Numbered from the stretch's first letter, positions 1-12,990 are shown. The stretch is DNA of 64,000 nucleotides from Chelydra serpentina (GCA_037349315.1 JBAIAC010000007.1:50431001-50495000); one strand, 5' to 3'. A program made the numbers and translations. Notes: generated by a model not told the origin, from the letters alone.

Positions 1-3000
1 CAAGGTGTATCTATCAGCCAGTAGATTGTGGATGACCCAAAAGACTTTCTCCCATGCACAAAGTTAAACACATTAGAACTGGGCTAGATAAGAGTTTTCA
101 TGCATTTCATCAAATTTGCCTTAAAAGCCCAGAGTGCAGGGCACTTACTAACAGGGGATATTAAATAAAAAAAATAACTCGTATGAACTAAATGACCAAG
201 GAAATTGAAAAACTGATCCATCTACCAACTAATTCTGGATGGGCCAAAATAATTAGTGACCAAATAATTACTGACAAAAACACACTTATGGTAGAACCTC
301 TGAAATCCAACGGTATGTATAAACATTAGATTTGTGGAGGCTAAAATCACCAAAACCCAGTAATTACAATAGAGGCTGTGTCCAAGACCATCTAGTAGAA
401 AACACCCTTTAAACCTCAGAGTATGTCATCCAGAAGATAGCATAGGGGATCTCTCTCCATATATTTGTAGTAGACACAATGCAACCTCAGGAAACTGAAA
501 CCTGCCTGAAAAATAAAATAGAAAACGTACAAAACTGACAACACAGAGAGGTAGTAGATGCCTCACCAAGCATCGACTCAACTCAATCCATTTAAATACT
601 CTGACAGAAGAAAAACAAAAACATTGAAATAATTAACCTCTGGATTAATTATTAAACAGCTGAATCTCACGGAGGCAGCCAGAGGGAGATCCTTCCTCGA
701 TCGCCACCAGCAAAAAGGGAACTGACAGTTGAGGGCAAAACAGAATGCACCACTCAAACTACATGGTCAACATTTTCCATCTTCTCATGTGGGGAGGATA
801 CAACTCTTCAGCTTTAAGAGTTCCTGCCACTCTTGCACTGAAAGCTTGAAAGCCAAGCATGAGAATACTGTGATGACTGTATCATCAAAGAAAGCTGTTT
901 ACTACAATAAGATATTCCTTTTACTTAGAATGGGAAATAAAGCAAATAATTTTTACATTTAATTATTACAGGTATACCAGGAGAATGAGGACATTTCACA
1001 TTAAAATCTAAGATTTGTCACATCCCTAGCACAAACCCACCTACAGAATCAAAATAAAATATTATGGGATGGGAAAAAATCTTAATTTGTAAGATGATCT
1101 TGATACTAAGGTTTTATTAAACCAATTTTCATGGCTTACAGTATTTAAAGTTAAATAGATGAACACAAGACATGCAAGTTGTTAGCATCAAGCCACAGAA
1201 TTTTGACACAAATGTGTAAATTATATAACGACACAAATACTACTTAATAGGCCAATGAATTATCTACCATATTGTAGATACACAAAAACTAATACAATCT
1301 GATCAGAAATATATCCTCAGAATTCGAAATAAACATTACTGTAATTTAAAATTAAGAATAGCCCCTATTTATCCAGTACCTGAAATAAACCAAGGGTGGT
1401 AGTTAAGTTCCCAGTACAGGTTCTGCAGTAACAGTTAATTAACAAACCATATTTTGCAGAGCTGATGAATAAAAAAAAAGCCTAATTTCAAGATCCATCT
1501 GAAACAGGGATAAAAATCAATGTTTGTAAAATGAAAGAAAATGAAACTGATAAATGAAAAGAATGTTATTTTCAAGATTCAAGGTACTGCAAATTTAAAA
1601 TGGCCCTAATTCTACAGTACAATTCAACAAGAACTTCACATGTACAGGATCACAGGATCAATGCAAAACATTTTTTAAAAACTTTTAAAGCTGTGTATCA
1701 AGTGCTCTTCAATCATAAAATGTTCTGATTTCCCCCATTTGATTTGTATTTAATGTGTGATCCTCCACCTCCTCACAAACAACCATCCTTATGCCACACT
1801 TAACGGCTAACTCAGCTCCCTCTTCTGCCCACTGGGACATGGTCTCTCCCCCTTGTCATCCCACTGCCCGCAAATGACTGTGAATGTGGAACTCACTCTC
1901 TTCTCCCTCCACTACCCTGGTGTATCTAAACAAAATGGTAGTTACAAGGCAGACTGTGATTGTGGTGGCAGTGGTTCAGGCTCCATAATGCTTCAATACC
2001 ATACAATTGGCACACTAACAACAAACATGTTGGATGGACATATGTGCAGACCACAGGGTGAAGCAGTTAATTTTGTAGTAAAGATCAAAATAAAAAATGC
2101 ATAGAGAAGAGGGACCCAATTTTTGGATGTGCTGAGCACCCTCAACTCCAACTGTAGTCAATGGGATTTATGGGTGTTCAGCACCTCTGGAAACAAGGTC
2201 TAATTTTTTTTTTAAGTAGCATATACGCAGAGCTGTGAGTGGACATTACAATCTGAGATGGAGTGCCAGAAATCCAAAACACAAAGGCTTGAGCTTATTA
2301 ATTAGGATGGTTAGTAAAAACAAAACCAACCATTTATACTTGTTTTTGAAATTCATATTTTAGATTTTTGCAAAAGTTGCAGCTGTATCATGTTACTGCC
2401 TATTACTCTGTTTGTACAGTGCCTAGCACAACGCAGCCCCATTTTTCATTTGCTGCTAGGCACTACTGTAATAACCATAGTATTAATAAATAATATTTAG
2501 AAGTGTTAGAACAATTTAGTGAAAGTGATAAAAACTGAAATTTTGAAGTAATTAAAAATACTCTAAGGTATTTTTAATCAGCTGTTAATTCCTTGTGATG
2601 TACCATTTATACCCACTCACTACTGGATCTTGGAACAGGCTCAAACTCTCTCAGGAATCCTGCAATCTTGTGACTCACTTACTTTGAACCCACAAGACTA
2701 ATTTCTTTTCCAAAGTAATCCCCAAGTACCGAAACAAAATAAAATCCAGCAGCATACTCAAAAACAGACAGAAGCCAATGTCTTATTTGAAGAGTAAGCT
2801 GAAGAAGTGAGTCCCTCTAGACAGATCTCACTATGACCTTTGTACAGCACCTAAATACTCTGATGAGAGGCGCTTTAGAAAGCTGAGCTGGAGTAAGGAG
2901 TTGTGCATATTTCAACCTGTGAAAGGATTAGCAGTGGCCTCTGCTGGGTCCACTCCAACGACCCGGAAGGAAAGTCAAAACTATGTTTCTACCACAGAGT

Positions 3001-3019
3001 TAATTCAAGTTATGTATAA
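1..3019. other. AT-rich unassigned DNA
   Basis: No repeat family, RNA gene or plausible exon is recognised here apart from the small hairpin repeat at 2130-2183. Open frames at 729-962 and 1853-2104 are short, lack family resemblance and are not flanked by convincing splice signals, so they are left out. Around 2405-2500 a stretch ending in a run of taa-type repeats resembles the 3' tail of an old amniote retroposon, but it is too decayed to name. Confidence 0.5.
2130..2183. repeat. Imperfect hairpin repeat, copy 1
   Basis: The left arm tgctgagcaccc faces a right arm whose complement reads tgctgaacaccc, with a partly paired interior around 'tgtagtcaatggga'. The same kind of hairpin recurs at 23506-23562. 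This arm sequence is typical of old palindromic interspersed repeats in amniotes; the family name is not known to me. Confidence 0.45.
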
Positions 3020-3180
3020 CTACACAAAATGATTCTATAAACAGCTGATGAGTTGTACCCCCAAAAGGGCCAGCCATCTTGAGTTAAATGCACCACCACA
3101 CTCGAGTTAAGAGGTTTTGTGTGTGGGCACGACTCGAGTTATAACTCAAATTAACTCTACAGTGAAGAAAGGTTGTAAGG

Positions 3181-4619
3181 CAGTGGTCCCCAACGCGGTG
3201 CCCGCGGGTGCCATGGCCCCCGCCAGGGCATTTATGGGCGCCCGCCCACCAACTAGCGCCCAGAAGGGGAGAGAAGCCGCAGCCCCGCGCCTGCCGGGGA
3301 CAGAGAACTCCGGGGCTGCGGGTGCCGGTGTTCTCTGTCCCCGGCAGGCCAGGGCAGCACAGAGAGAAGCCGCAGCCCCAGAGTTCTCTGTCCCTGACTG
3401 GCCGGGCTGCAGGCGCCAGTGATCTCTGTCCCTGGCAGGAGCGGGGCTGCGGCTTCTCTCCGCGCTGCCCTGGCCTGCTGGGGACAGAGAACTCCGGGGC
3501 TGCTAGGGGGGGGAGCAGGGGGGAGCGGCTGCTCCCCCTGTGAGGAAAAGCAGCGCTAAGGCGCCGCCCGAGCCCGGCTGCGGGAGCCGGGCTCGGGGGG
3601 CGCTTTAAAGGGCCAGCGGCTCCCCGCAGCGGCAGGAGCCGCCGGCCTTTTAAAGCGCCCGCCCCCGCCCCCCCAGCCTAGCTCCGGCAGCAGGGCTGGA
3701 GGGGGCACTTTAAAAAGCCGGCGGCTCCTGCCGCTGCAGGGAGCCGCTGGCCCTTTAAAGCGCCCCCCCAGCCCCGCTGCTGGAGCTGGGCTGGGGGGAG
3801 CGCTTTAAAAGGCCCACGGCTCCTGCCGCTGCAGGGAGCCGCTGGCCCTTTAAAGCGCCCCCCCAGCCCCGCTGCTGGAGCTGGGCTGGGGGGAGCGCTT
3901 TAAAAGGCCTGGGGGCTCCACAGCGGCTGGAGCCCCGGGCCCTTTAAAGCGCCGCTGGGTGAGTACAGGGGGAGCGGGGAGGCGCCTCTTTATAGCGCCG
4001 CCGCTCCCCGTGCTCTAAACCTGGCTACGCCACTGCCGCAGCCCCAGAGTTCTCTGTCCCCGGCAGGCTGGGCTGCGGGCGCCGGTGATCTCTGTCCCCG
4101 GCAGTCGCGGGGCTGCAGCTTCTCTCCGCGCTGCCCCATGCCTGCCGGGGACAGAGAACTCCGGGGCTGCAGGCGCTGGTGTTCTCTGTCCCCGGCAGGT
4201 GCGGGGCCGTGGCTTCCCTCTCCGCTGCCCCACAGCCCCGCGCCTGCCGGAGACAGACAACTCCGGGGCTGCAGGCTATGGGCGCCGGTGTTCTCTGTCC
4301 CCGGCAGGCACGGGGCTGCGGCTTCCCTCTCCGCTGCCCAGAACTGCGCCCCCCTCCCCCCCAAAAAAGGTAAATAAAAAAGAGCAAATTCACATGGTAA
4401 GGTGAAAGAATAATTGCCAAATAATTTAATTAATACCTTTTACATGTAAAATTAATATATGAATCCATAAGATAAAAAAAGTATGTAATATTAAATATGA
4501 TGGTTTTCATATTATTTAATGTACAAATACAAAATAAGTCTTGAAAAATTGTTGCCGCCCGCCACACTCTTCTGAAAACATGAATGTGCTCTTGGCCACA
4601 AAAAGGTTGCGGACCACTG
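3181..4619. mobile_element. GC-rich non-autonomous hAT-like transposon
   Basis: The ends are inverted: the left begins cagtggtccccaac and the right ends ggttgcggaccactg, the cagtggt-type terminus common in hAT elements. No clean 8-bp target duplication is visible (ttgtaagg against ctataata). The interior is very GC- and CpG-rich between 3200 and 4360. The module around 'gccggggacagagaactcc' recurs on both strands at 3290-3500 and 4040-4310, so the element is a large imperfect palindrome, with a tandem array in its middle. The right 240 bp (4380-4619) are AT-rich and end in the TIR. No transposase is encoded; the several open frames in all six frames are a product of GC-rich repetition. Confidence 0.6.
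3722..3911. repeat. 95-bp tandem repeat, two units
   Basis: The sequence starting cggctcctgccgctgc at 3722 recurs at 3817, a period of 95 bp, with near identity through the two units. Each unit contains complementary blocks ('cctttaaagcgcc' and 'ggagcgctttaaaagg') so a single unit can fold back. It lies in the centre of the GC-rich hAT-like element; related but more diverged units extend on both sides (3560-3720 and 3912-3960). Confidence 0.7.
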
Positions 4620-5135
4620 CTATAATATGTTTTCACTGCAGTTAACCCAGGCTCTTCCTCAGATGTTGCATCAAACCACTTCTCTCATCCCCACACAAAA
4701 ACCTCTGACTTGAGTTTAGTGGTGCTTTCACTCTGGGCTACCTAGGACTATAGAGTAACGCTTGGGTGCTGCTTTCACTCTGGCTGGTAATCTTCCCACT
4801 TTCCTGTGAGAAAGCAGACTACACTACTTGAGTACAGCTAACTCCAATACCTTCCACAATTCCCTCTGCAAACCCAGGGCAGACAAGTTCTCCCACAATT
4901 CACTGGGAAAGAATCAGAGCAGCTTAGCTTACTGCAACACAAATAATCATGGGATATGTCTACAGAAATCCTAGTGACACACACACGTGAGAGCAGCATT
5001 AATGAGGACACAAGTAACTCAAATGTAGTTTTGCCATGCAACTGCTTACATCCAGGTTAGGCTAACCTGAGTGCCCATAACCAGATGCCAATCACCTGAG
5101 TTAACTCTGCCATGAAATATACCCTCAGACACAAT
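4620..5135. repeat. Probable older palindromic element flanking the hAT
   Basis: The DNA on either side of the GC-rich element looks like two halves of one older repeat: 'aactctacagtgaagaaa' at about 3153-3171 on the left and 'ttttcactgcagttaacc' at about 4631-4648 on the right are nearly complementary. Similar gttaactc and tgaaatataccctc words close it near 5135. I infer that the hAT inserted into the middle of a fold-back DNA element, but its limits are unclear. Confidence 0.3.
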
Positions 5136-7923
5136 GCCATCAGTGGGTATGCCTTCACACACCCCTACCGTGAGCAGTGTCTTAAAGTGATTTTTTAAAT
5201 GTAATTTGTATCAGGGTGCCTAGAGATTAAGAGATGTCTGTTTATTCTGCACAAATAAAACCACAATAGAGATTTTTTTCTGAAAGGCTAAAAGGAATGC
5301 TTAACACAGTTTTCAGAGTACTGGCAGTATTTTTAAAGATACAAAAGTGAAGCATTTTTCTTCTCTATGTGACCTTTATGGATCAAATTTAAGATATAAA
5401 TCTGCATCTAGCAACAAGACAAAAGCCTACATAATGTGAACAACATAAGGTGACTATTGCTATAATTTGTGTGTCAAAGAAAAACAGAGCATGTTATGAA
5501 ATTTAATGAAGTGTGCTGAGTCTTTCTAGTCCATTAAATTACAGCATCCTTTTTTATAATTGAACAGTTTTATAAATAGCATGATACTGAATGATGAAAA
5601 AAAATCTCATTTTAGTGGGAAATTAATCTGTGTTTTAATGGGGGTTAGCCGTGCTAACTTCCCATTTCAAAAGTACGTGCCTCACTCAAGAAAGCGATTA
5701 TCGCTAAATGGCTCTACATAGCTGTGCGGAGGCTGGGAGAAATATTCTTTTTAAAAGAAAGACACATTCTAAAACAGTTTACCTGAAGACTTCCACTCTC
5801 ATGAAATACAAAATTCCACACTTGAAAAAAAGAACAGAGTCCACAGCTTTCAAACAATGAAAATCTTCTTTAACTGGTACAGTAATTGCAATCTCATACA
5901 ACAGCTGCGTAACACAAGAATAAACAATTATTTATTTCTAGCTCACGAAGCCATAGTGACTGTAATCCCAATCAGCTGACTGACCCTAATATTTTTAAAC
6001 TTCCCCCATGTCAAGGCTTTCCAATACGTCACAAAGTACCATATGCCATATACAGGACCCTTCTACAATGAAAGATGGTCCATCTATTTTTGGGGTACTC
6101 GCTCCTCAGTAGCCTATGTGGCAATGTGCTCCCTTAAGAATAAGCTGCCATCTCCAGCTTCTGATAGTGTGTGCTCTCATGTCTCCCCTATAAATAGAAT
6201 CTGCATCATTACTCCATAATTCTGTTGCTGAATAACATGAGGTGCCAGCACATATAAACAACTACAGTCCTAATAAAGATAGCTGTGTGGGATCACTTCC
6301 TTTTTCAATTTGCATCCTGCCTGAAGGTCTAAACGGTTCAGATTTTTGATAGTCAGGTCTTCTCAAACACTCTGCTGTTATCTGAATATAAATCCATGTG
6401 AATACGAAATAAGAAATTGTGTAATCTCTAATCTCCTGTACTCCAGTAAAAACGAAGAGAATCAGCCACATGACACTCAATATGTCCATTATAACTTCTA
6501 GTCAGTGCAACACAACAGTTCAGGATAAGGGGTTATTATTGGATAATCATAATAGTCTGCCAAATATTTGAAGATGATATAAATTGCTCATTTCCTCTAA
6601 TTGTCGAGAAGTACACTTTTTAACAGTTTATAAGAATTGATGTTTATTACTGCATAACCATGGTTCTTCTGTGTCTTTTAGGTTTACTTTTCTATCAAAA
6701 CCTTATGCTACACCTCTCTCTCACTGCTCCTTGAACTGGAATAATAAATTTGTTCTGTGATTTCCTTACCTCTCTCTGCTCTTCTAATTACGATGCCTTC
6801 TGGAAGAATACTATAGTCTGTGCTTCCCACAGGGATGTTTTCCTATCCTTTCCCCCTGTGGTGCTGTAGTTTTCTTTAAAAGGTGTCTTTACAGAAGTAA
6901 ACCTTCATTTCCTATTAATTTTCCCACTTAAAGTCTACACTTCTGTATCCCCAGTTTATGGTTGACAGAATGCTGGTAACCTCGAGAACTGAAATGCACA
7001 TTGATTGCTAGCAGAGCCTATTGAATTGTGAAATGCATGCCTTCCCATTCCTTAACCGCTGCAGTACTCCAAACCAAGTTTCTAGATTTCTGAGGCTGAT
7101 TATTCCATTATTATAAACCTTATTACTGATTTCCCTAATGTTTTACAGAATATAGGATTATAGCCTGTACATTATATGTATTCCTTTCAAATATAATTTA
7201 GGATGTAACCTCCTACAATAATGTTTTCCATTTTACTTCACCCTTCATATAACATGTCAAGCTTATACTCTCCCACAAACGCAACACTTATCAGACAATT
7301 TATTTAATGCCTGGTAAGTTTATACCGTTCTCTTAATATTGGCACCAGTTGAGAAAATAATTAAGACATATCTCATAGCTGTATTCCCATTCTCTTCCAT
7401 ACACAAAAGAACATAAAATCCTCCTGCACAGTATGAAAAAAATCCATTAAATCATTGGAGATAGCACTTCAGTACCACATAGGAGACCCATTTAGAATAT
7501 AGACTCCTCACTGCAGGGGATTCCTTGCCTTTTTTTCTGCCTGCCCCTTCACTGTATAGCATCCTTTTTAGTTCATTGTCTCTAGAACCATGAGTAGTCA
7601 AAAAAGATGCAAGAAGCTGTCAGATTTTTTGTACCTTACAAAAAACTTACTATAAACAGATATTTTTCTGAAAATTTCTTGATGTCTCTGCTAACTCTGC
7701 AGGTGGATCAAGAACAGCATATGACCCTCAGAATAAAATATGACATATAATGTCTTGTTTACATTACCTATTAATGACATAAATTTTGCACCGAAAGATA
7801 GAGTTGTTAACTGAAACCTCGTCAGATCAGCAATGTTTGCACTATGTGTATGTGCAATGCCCAAGAATATGGGGCCACAATCTTGGTTGGGGTGTTTAGG
7901 GTGCAACTGTACTACAACAAAAC
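5136..7923. other. AT-rich unassigned DNA
   Basis: I see no recognisable repeat, RNA gene or exon. Short open frames at 6262-6489 and 7691-7906 (minus) have no family resemblance. Confidence 0.5.
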
Positions 7924-8529
7924 ACTTACTTACCTGAACAGTAACTGGAGTTCTTCTAGGTGTTCTGTCCCTATGGACACTTCACCTCAGGATATGTGCA
8001 TACCCATTCACTCTTGATCAGAGATTTTTGATCAGTGTCTGTGGATTTGCACCTGTGCCATATACACCCTTGTGCTGCAGTGTGATGTTATATAGGGAAG
8101 GGCAGACCCACTGCCATTTTCAGTTCCTTCTCAACCACAAAGCTCAGAATTCAGACTCTGCAGCAGAGCAAAAGGAGGTTTGGTGATGAAGCACCGACAG
8201 GGGATAAAACATCTCATAGAACTCCAGTAACTGTACAGATAAGTATCCTCCCCTTTTTCTTTGGTCATAGTCCCAGTGGGTGCTCCACCTTAGGAGCCTC
8301 CCAAGCAGTACTTTAGCATGGATGCTAAGGAGGCAGATTCAGTACAGTTCTTAGAACAGCATCGCCAGAGGCCATATCTGCCCTGGAAGCAGGTATGATA
8401 ATGTAATACTTGGAGAACATGTAAATGGACAGCCAGGTGGCATCCCTGCAAATGTTCACGATGGGTATGTTCTTAAGAAGAGCTATAGATGTAAACTGAG
8501 CCTTGGTGGATTAGGCAGTCACTCAAGGT

Positions 8530-9230
8530 GGGGGATGCACTTCAGGAGGTTCATTACAAGCTAAGGTGCATCCTGAAACCCATTTTGACAGTCTCTGAGC
8601 AGAAATCCTTAATCCTTTCAGCAAAGAAGACAAAGAGTCTGGGAGAAGCCCTGAAAGGTTTTGTAGAGGGCAAGAACCCTTCTCACATCCAGTGTAAGAA
8701 GTCTGGCCCCCTCTGTTGAAGAGTGAGGTTTAGGGTAAAATAATGGGAGTCGAATGCCCTGATTGATGTGGAATTCTGATGAGACCTTAGGAAGAAAGCG
8801 AAGATGGGGACATAAGGTCACTTTATCACAGTAGAAAGTCATGTAAATGGAGTAGTCACAGCACCTCTAGTTCTCCCACCCTTCTGACCAAAGTTATGGC
8901 TATGTGGAATGAAGTCTTAAAAGACAAATGACTGACACAACAGCTGCCTATGGGTCCATACAAAGGATAACTTGGAGCACTGAGAACTAGGAGTAGGCAC
9001 CTTGACTTGCAGAGAAATGTTAGACAAGCCCATAAGGAACGTAGCTGAGGTAGAATGAGCAAAAACAGAAAAACCCTTGGACTGGCAGGTGAACGGCTGC
9101 AAAGGCAGCTAGACGAACCCTAATAGAACTGTGTGACAAATCTTGTGTTTTTAATTTCAGCAGGTAATCAAGTATCTTCATGAGGAGAGACTCGTGATAT
9201 GGATATGGATCAATGGGCACGTCACACCTG
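8530..9230 (-). pseudogene. DIRS tyrosine recombinase remnant
   Basis: The best piece is on the minus strand at 8618-8842. Residue strings such as SSEFHINQGIRLPLFYPKPH and LTLDVRRVLALY align with the same part of the recombinase at 31389-32460. The catalytic HxxR and Tyr segments should lie to its left and are not recognisable. Frameshifts and stops interrupt it throughout, so it is non-functional. The right boundary is approximate, where RNase H-like sequence takes over. Confidence 0.65.
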
Positions 9231-9399
9231 GAAATACTTCCACTTTTGCAGATAGGCCTTCCTCATGGCCAGGTTCCTAGTGCTCAGGAGAACAGATTTA
9301 ACCTTGGGAGAACAGTCCAGTTCGACGGCCAAGAACCATCATGGAGCCAATCCTGGAGGTGCAGTGAAGAGAAAAGGGTGTGTGTCACAGTGCCCGATT

Positions 9400-10345
9400 C
9401 CTGTGTCAGGAGATCCATTGAGCAGACGGCAAAGAGGGGTGAAGCTGACTCGGCAACCACTCTTGCCTTGGCCATGATAATGCTACCAGGATAGTTACTG
9501 CTCCCTCTTGCTTCAGCTTGTTCAGGGCCTTGAGGATCAACAACAGTAGAGTGTAGACATACAAGAAGGCCTCCCACATTGAGCTAGCCCCAAGACTAAC
9601 AAATGCTTTGAAAGACTGAATTGCTGAGCTCCCACTCATGGTCTTGATGAAAGTGTTTCCTCAGGAAGTCTGCAGGCCTGGCAGATAGACCACTGAGAGG
9701 TCTATGTGATGGGTTATTCACCAGTTCCATTGCCTTAGTGACTCTGCAACTAAGGATTAAGATCCTCCTCCACCTTGACTATTTATATAGTACATTCCAG
9801 CATCACTTTCACAAAGTGCTTCCTGATGTTGGCTCAGAAGTGATCACAAGTGTAGCAAACTGCCCTGGGTTTGATAATGGAGATGTGGAGGGATGCTTCC
9901 GGGGAGTCTGTTCACCCTGGCCTAACAAGTGCTGGAGATGGGCACACCAGTCCAGCAGGGACACATCTGTGGTGGTGATACATGATGGGGGTGAACAGGA
10001 AAGGGGGAATCCACAAAAACTTTGCAAGGGTCCCTCCACCAGTTGAGGAAATTGACAACTCTTGGAGGTATGGCCACAGCCTTGGGAAGACTGTGCCTGT
10101 TGCGAGTGTAAGTCCTAGGCCAGGTCTGAAGGTACCAAAAATGTAGCCTTGCGTGGGGCATCACAAATGTGCAGGCTGACATGTTGTCGAACAGCTGAAA
10201 ACAAACCAGTGGTTTGGATTGTGGGCTCTGTGGCGGAGCACTGTAATGAACCTGTCTTCAGGTAGGTACACTCTTGATAATGAGGAGTCTAGAGTAGGTC
10301 CAATGAAATCTATGCTCTGCACTGGTGTCGCGGCAGACTTCAACG
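9400..10345 (-). pseudogene. DIRS reverse transcriptase/RNase H remnant, joined to gag
   Basis: Minus-strand pieces match the C-terminal half of the DIRS pol frame. Around 9430-9545 a segment with LSWPRQEW matches APAWPRQHW of the young copy, and 9922-10182 contains ACTFVMPHARLHF and FLNWW, the linker between RT and RNase H. At 10161-10409 one open frame passes directly from the gag end (LPFEGVELFCQKTNDT) into the RT downstream segment (SIDFIGPTLDSSLSRVYLPE). The sequence between, including the metal-binding YLDD and the upstream Asp motif, has been deleted. The element therefore lost RT activity by an internal deletion of roughly 1 kb, judged from the young copy's spacing. Confidence 0.7.
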
Positions 10346-12060
10346 TGTGAATGGTATCATTGGTCTTCTGACAAAACAGTTCAACACCTTCAAATGGTAG
10401 TTCTTCCATTGTATTTTGTAGCTTTTTCGGGATGCTGGAGGCCTTGCAGCCAAGAAGAGCATCTCATTGAGACGGCAGTCGCCACTGAATGGGATGCAAT
10501 ATCTGATGCATCAATAGCCACCTGGAGAGACAGCTGAGTAGTGAGATTATCCTCGAGAACTATACCTGAAAACTGATCCCTGTATTCTTCGGACAGTTTG
10601 CCCCCAAATTTTGAAATTGCTGACCAGTTAATGAAGGACAAAAAAGCTTGGTAATTTGACATCCTCATTTAAAGCTCACCATGCTAATAAGACTTTCTGC
10701 CATATAGACCTCACCTCTTATATTCTGTATCTCTCAGGGTAGTCTTTGGGTGAGACTGCCTCAAACATTCATTTGCCACTGTGGCCACTAAAGAGTCTGG
10801 AATAGGATGGATAAAGAAATATTTAGATTCTTGCTTGGGAACCTGATACTGTCTGACCACTTATTTGGCAGTGTGTGGGATAGAGGCCAGTGCCTGCCAA
10901 AGGGTTTTCATGGGATCCAGAAAGCCTTCATTAATGGCAAGGGCAACCCATCCCAGAGCAGGAGTTTGCAAGATGTCCAACAGTTTGTGCAAATAGTCTT
11001 GCACAGGTTCTGCCTGTATTCTCAGAGATGTGGCCGCTCTCCTAATAAGATACTGACAATTTTTAAAGTCTTTAGAAGGAGGTGACAAGAACTCTGGAGT
11101 TATGTGCTCACCCAGGAAAGAGAAAGAAATATGGATAGGGAGGAGGGGAATATCCAAAGGCTCCTCTAGTCTCCTTGTCCTCTGTAGGCTTCAAAAAAGG
11201 AAGGAGGTTGTGGATTAGGAGGAGGATCTTCTCTAGTTACTATAGGTACTGGAGAAGGCAACTTTCTCCTGAATTGAGTGACCAGCAGAGACCTGGACTG
11301 CTCCAAGAGCATCTAAGAGGCTCAATAAGGCCAAGGAGGACAGTCCAGTCTTTGTACTGCCCATGGCAGTGGGCACCATATCAGGGCACCTTCATAATTC
11401 TGTTCTTGCTCTAGGGTTCAGGTATCTCTAGAGCATGATCTGCATGGTGACAGGAAAGACCTTGACAGAGATATGAGTCTATCATGGTCAGAGTCTGAAG
11501 AGGAATATATATAAAACTGTCCTCAGGGAATGACGGGGCAGTGCCAGTAGGCATCGGTGGAAGTCTCAGTACCGGGAACAGATGATGCTGTTCCAACAGT
11601 ACCAATCCTGACGATGTCTCCAATAGTGCTGGTAGAACAGACAAGATGGACAGAGTGCAGCTAGGTGCACCAACATCCATGGTGTCGATGAAGCTAAAGC
11701 AAGCTGCATTGATGATGAGGATGGAACTACCGGTGCCATGGCAATAAGTAGTGTGGGCAGTGCCAATGGTGCTGAGATACTGGAGGCTATTGAAATCGAG
11801 AGACACAAAAGATCTTTTGCCACAAAGAAAGCCTGCAGTATTTGCCAACAGTGAAGGTGAAGTGCTTGGCTGCAAACAACAGAGGTACTGGATCCGACGG
11901 TTCCAGGGTCAAAGATTGCCCCAGGAGAGGTAAAGGGGCACATCTTGACAGTCTCACTGGAGCATGAATTGACAGTGCCACCTCAGATGGTGCAGATGGA
12001 TGTCAGTGCTTGTGACTAGACCTCAACTTTTTCAGAGCCTATTCAGTGAGGCGAAGGACG
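10346..12060 (-). pseudogene. DIRS gag remnant
   Basis: Minus-strand frames at 10390-10668 and 10861-11157 correspond to the conserved C-terminal half of DIRS gag. The first contains YQAFLSFINWSAISKFGGKL and a 'WLQGLQHPEKATKY' block that parallels WLQSSTLPPEVQYT in the young copy. The second carries LIRRAATSLRIQAEPVQDYL. A low-complexity, Ser/Pro-rich stretch follows at 11411-11943. No uninterrupted gag frame survives. Gag in these elements is taken to be the nucleocapsid-like protein that binds the element RNA. Confidence 0.6.
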
Positions 12061-12860
12061 AGATCTTGAAGGTCTATTGGTATCTAACAACAAAAATGGT
12101 TTGAGCGCTTCAAGGAGGCTGCAGGAGAGAAAGATGAGTGATACCTTTCACCAGTTTTCAGCTTAGAGGCTGAGGCAGCCAGGGGGGACACTCCTCATGG
12201 ACAAACTCTCCCTCCACTCATGGTCAAGATCAGGCTTTGAATAGGGATGCATCACCTTCCTGTGAAGATATACTTTAATATGTAAATACATCTGTTCTTC
12301 ATTTTTGTCAGAAAGGAAATTTAAATAGGACATCTGTACCTCACATGTCCCTCACCTAAGTAGGTCAGGCAACTTTTGTGCCCGTTTCTAACAGGGATCA
12401 CAGTCCTGCACATGGCATATTGTTTAAAACCTGGGGATTTCTGCATAGTAAATTCCAAGTTAAATTAACTAATTTACTAAACTTAACTAAAACTATATAC
12501 AAGAATTTCTTTGTTTCAAAAGCTGTCTAATGAAAGCTCAACAGTGGGGAGCTCCAACTCTTGCCCTCCCCACAGGTGGTAAGAAGGACCTCGGAGGGCA
12601 ATGTTGACCATGCCCCTTCATAGCCTTTGCTCGGCACCTGCAGGTAGCAGGGGTGTATGTGCCGCCTGCTGGTATGGCTGGTAAAACTGTCTCGATTACA
12701 CTGGGCACACATACACATACAGTGAAATATATATGTGCACAATCACTCGAAGGAGAGCATGCCCTTAATGTTCAGGTAACTTACATGAGGGTGCATAAAT
12801 CTGCACACTGAATTAAAAAAGTTTATGACTTCTCAGTTTTATGTTTCAATCCATAATTTA

Positions 12861-12990
12861 GGGACAGATTCTGCCATCTTTATTGACACTGGTAATACCC
12901 TACTCTGATAGTAATTCCATTAAAACCAATGTAACTACTCACAAAGTAAGGAATCACTCAACATGAATAAGGGGGCAGAATCCGGCTCTT
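12861..12990. repeat. Palindromic MITE-like repeat
   Basis: The left end gggacagattctgcc is the inverse of the right end gggcagaatccggctc, and the interior also folds back ('accctactctgatagtaattcc' region against 'actcacaaagtaaggaat'). The terminal words resemble a palindromic DNA element spread through amniote genomes. It is short, non-coding, and too diverged to show a target duplication. Confidence 0.5.

Larger units (their letters stand above)
7924..12785 (-). mobile_element. Old degraded DIRS retrotransposon (DIRS copy 1)
   Basis: This is a tyrosine-recombinase (YR) retrotransposon, read on the minus strand. The left end (acttacttacctgaacag, from 7924) is matched in inverse at the right end (tgttcaggtaacttac, to about 12785). 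A third related block at 8219-8290 (gaactccagtaactgtac) is the internal complementary region that DIRS elements keep next to one terminal repeat. Between them lie remnants of gag (right), reverse transcriptase/RNase H (middle) and recombinase (left), in the order expected of a minus-strand DIRS. All frames are broken by stops and indels, and an internal deletion removed the catalytic part of the reverse transcriptase. It is clearly older than the copy at 31028-37040. Confidence 0.8.

Noticed and set aside
3117..4420. Eight overlapping open frames on both strands with Pro/Arg/Gly-rich products
   Set aside because: They all lie in the GC-rich tandem and inverted repeats of a hAT-like element; open frames in every register are expected from composition and no domain is visible.
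8528..8719. Plus-strand frame as a gene
   Set aside because: The minus strand of the same interval matches DIRS recombinase; this is its antisense.
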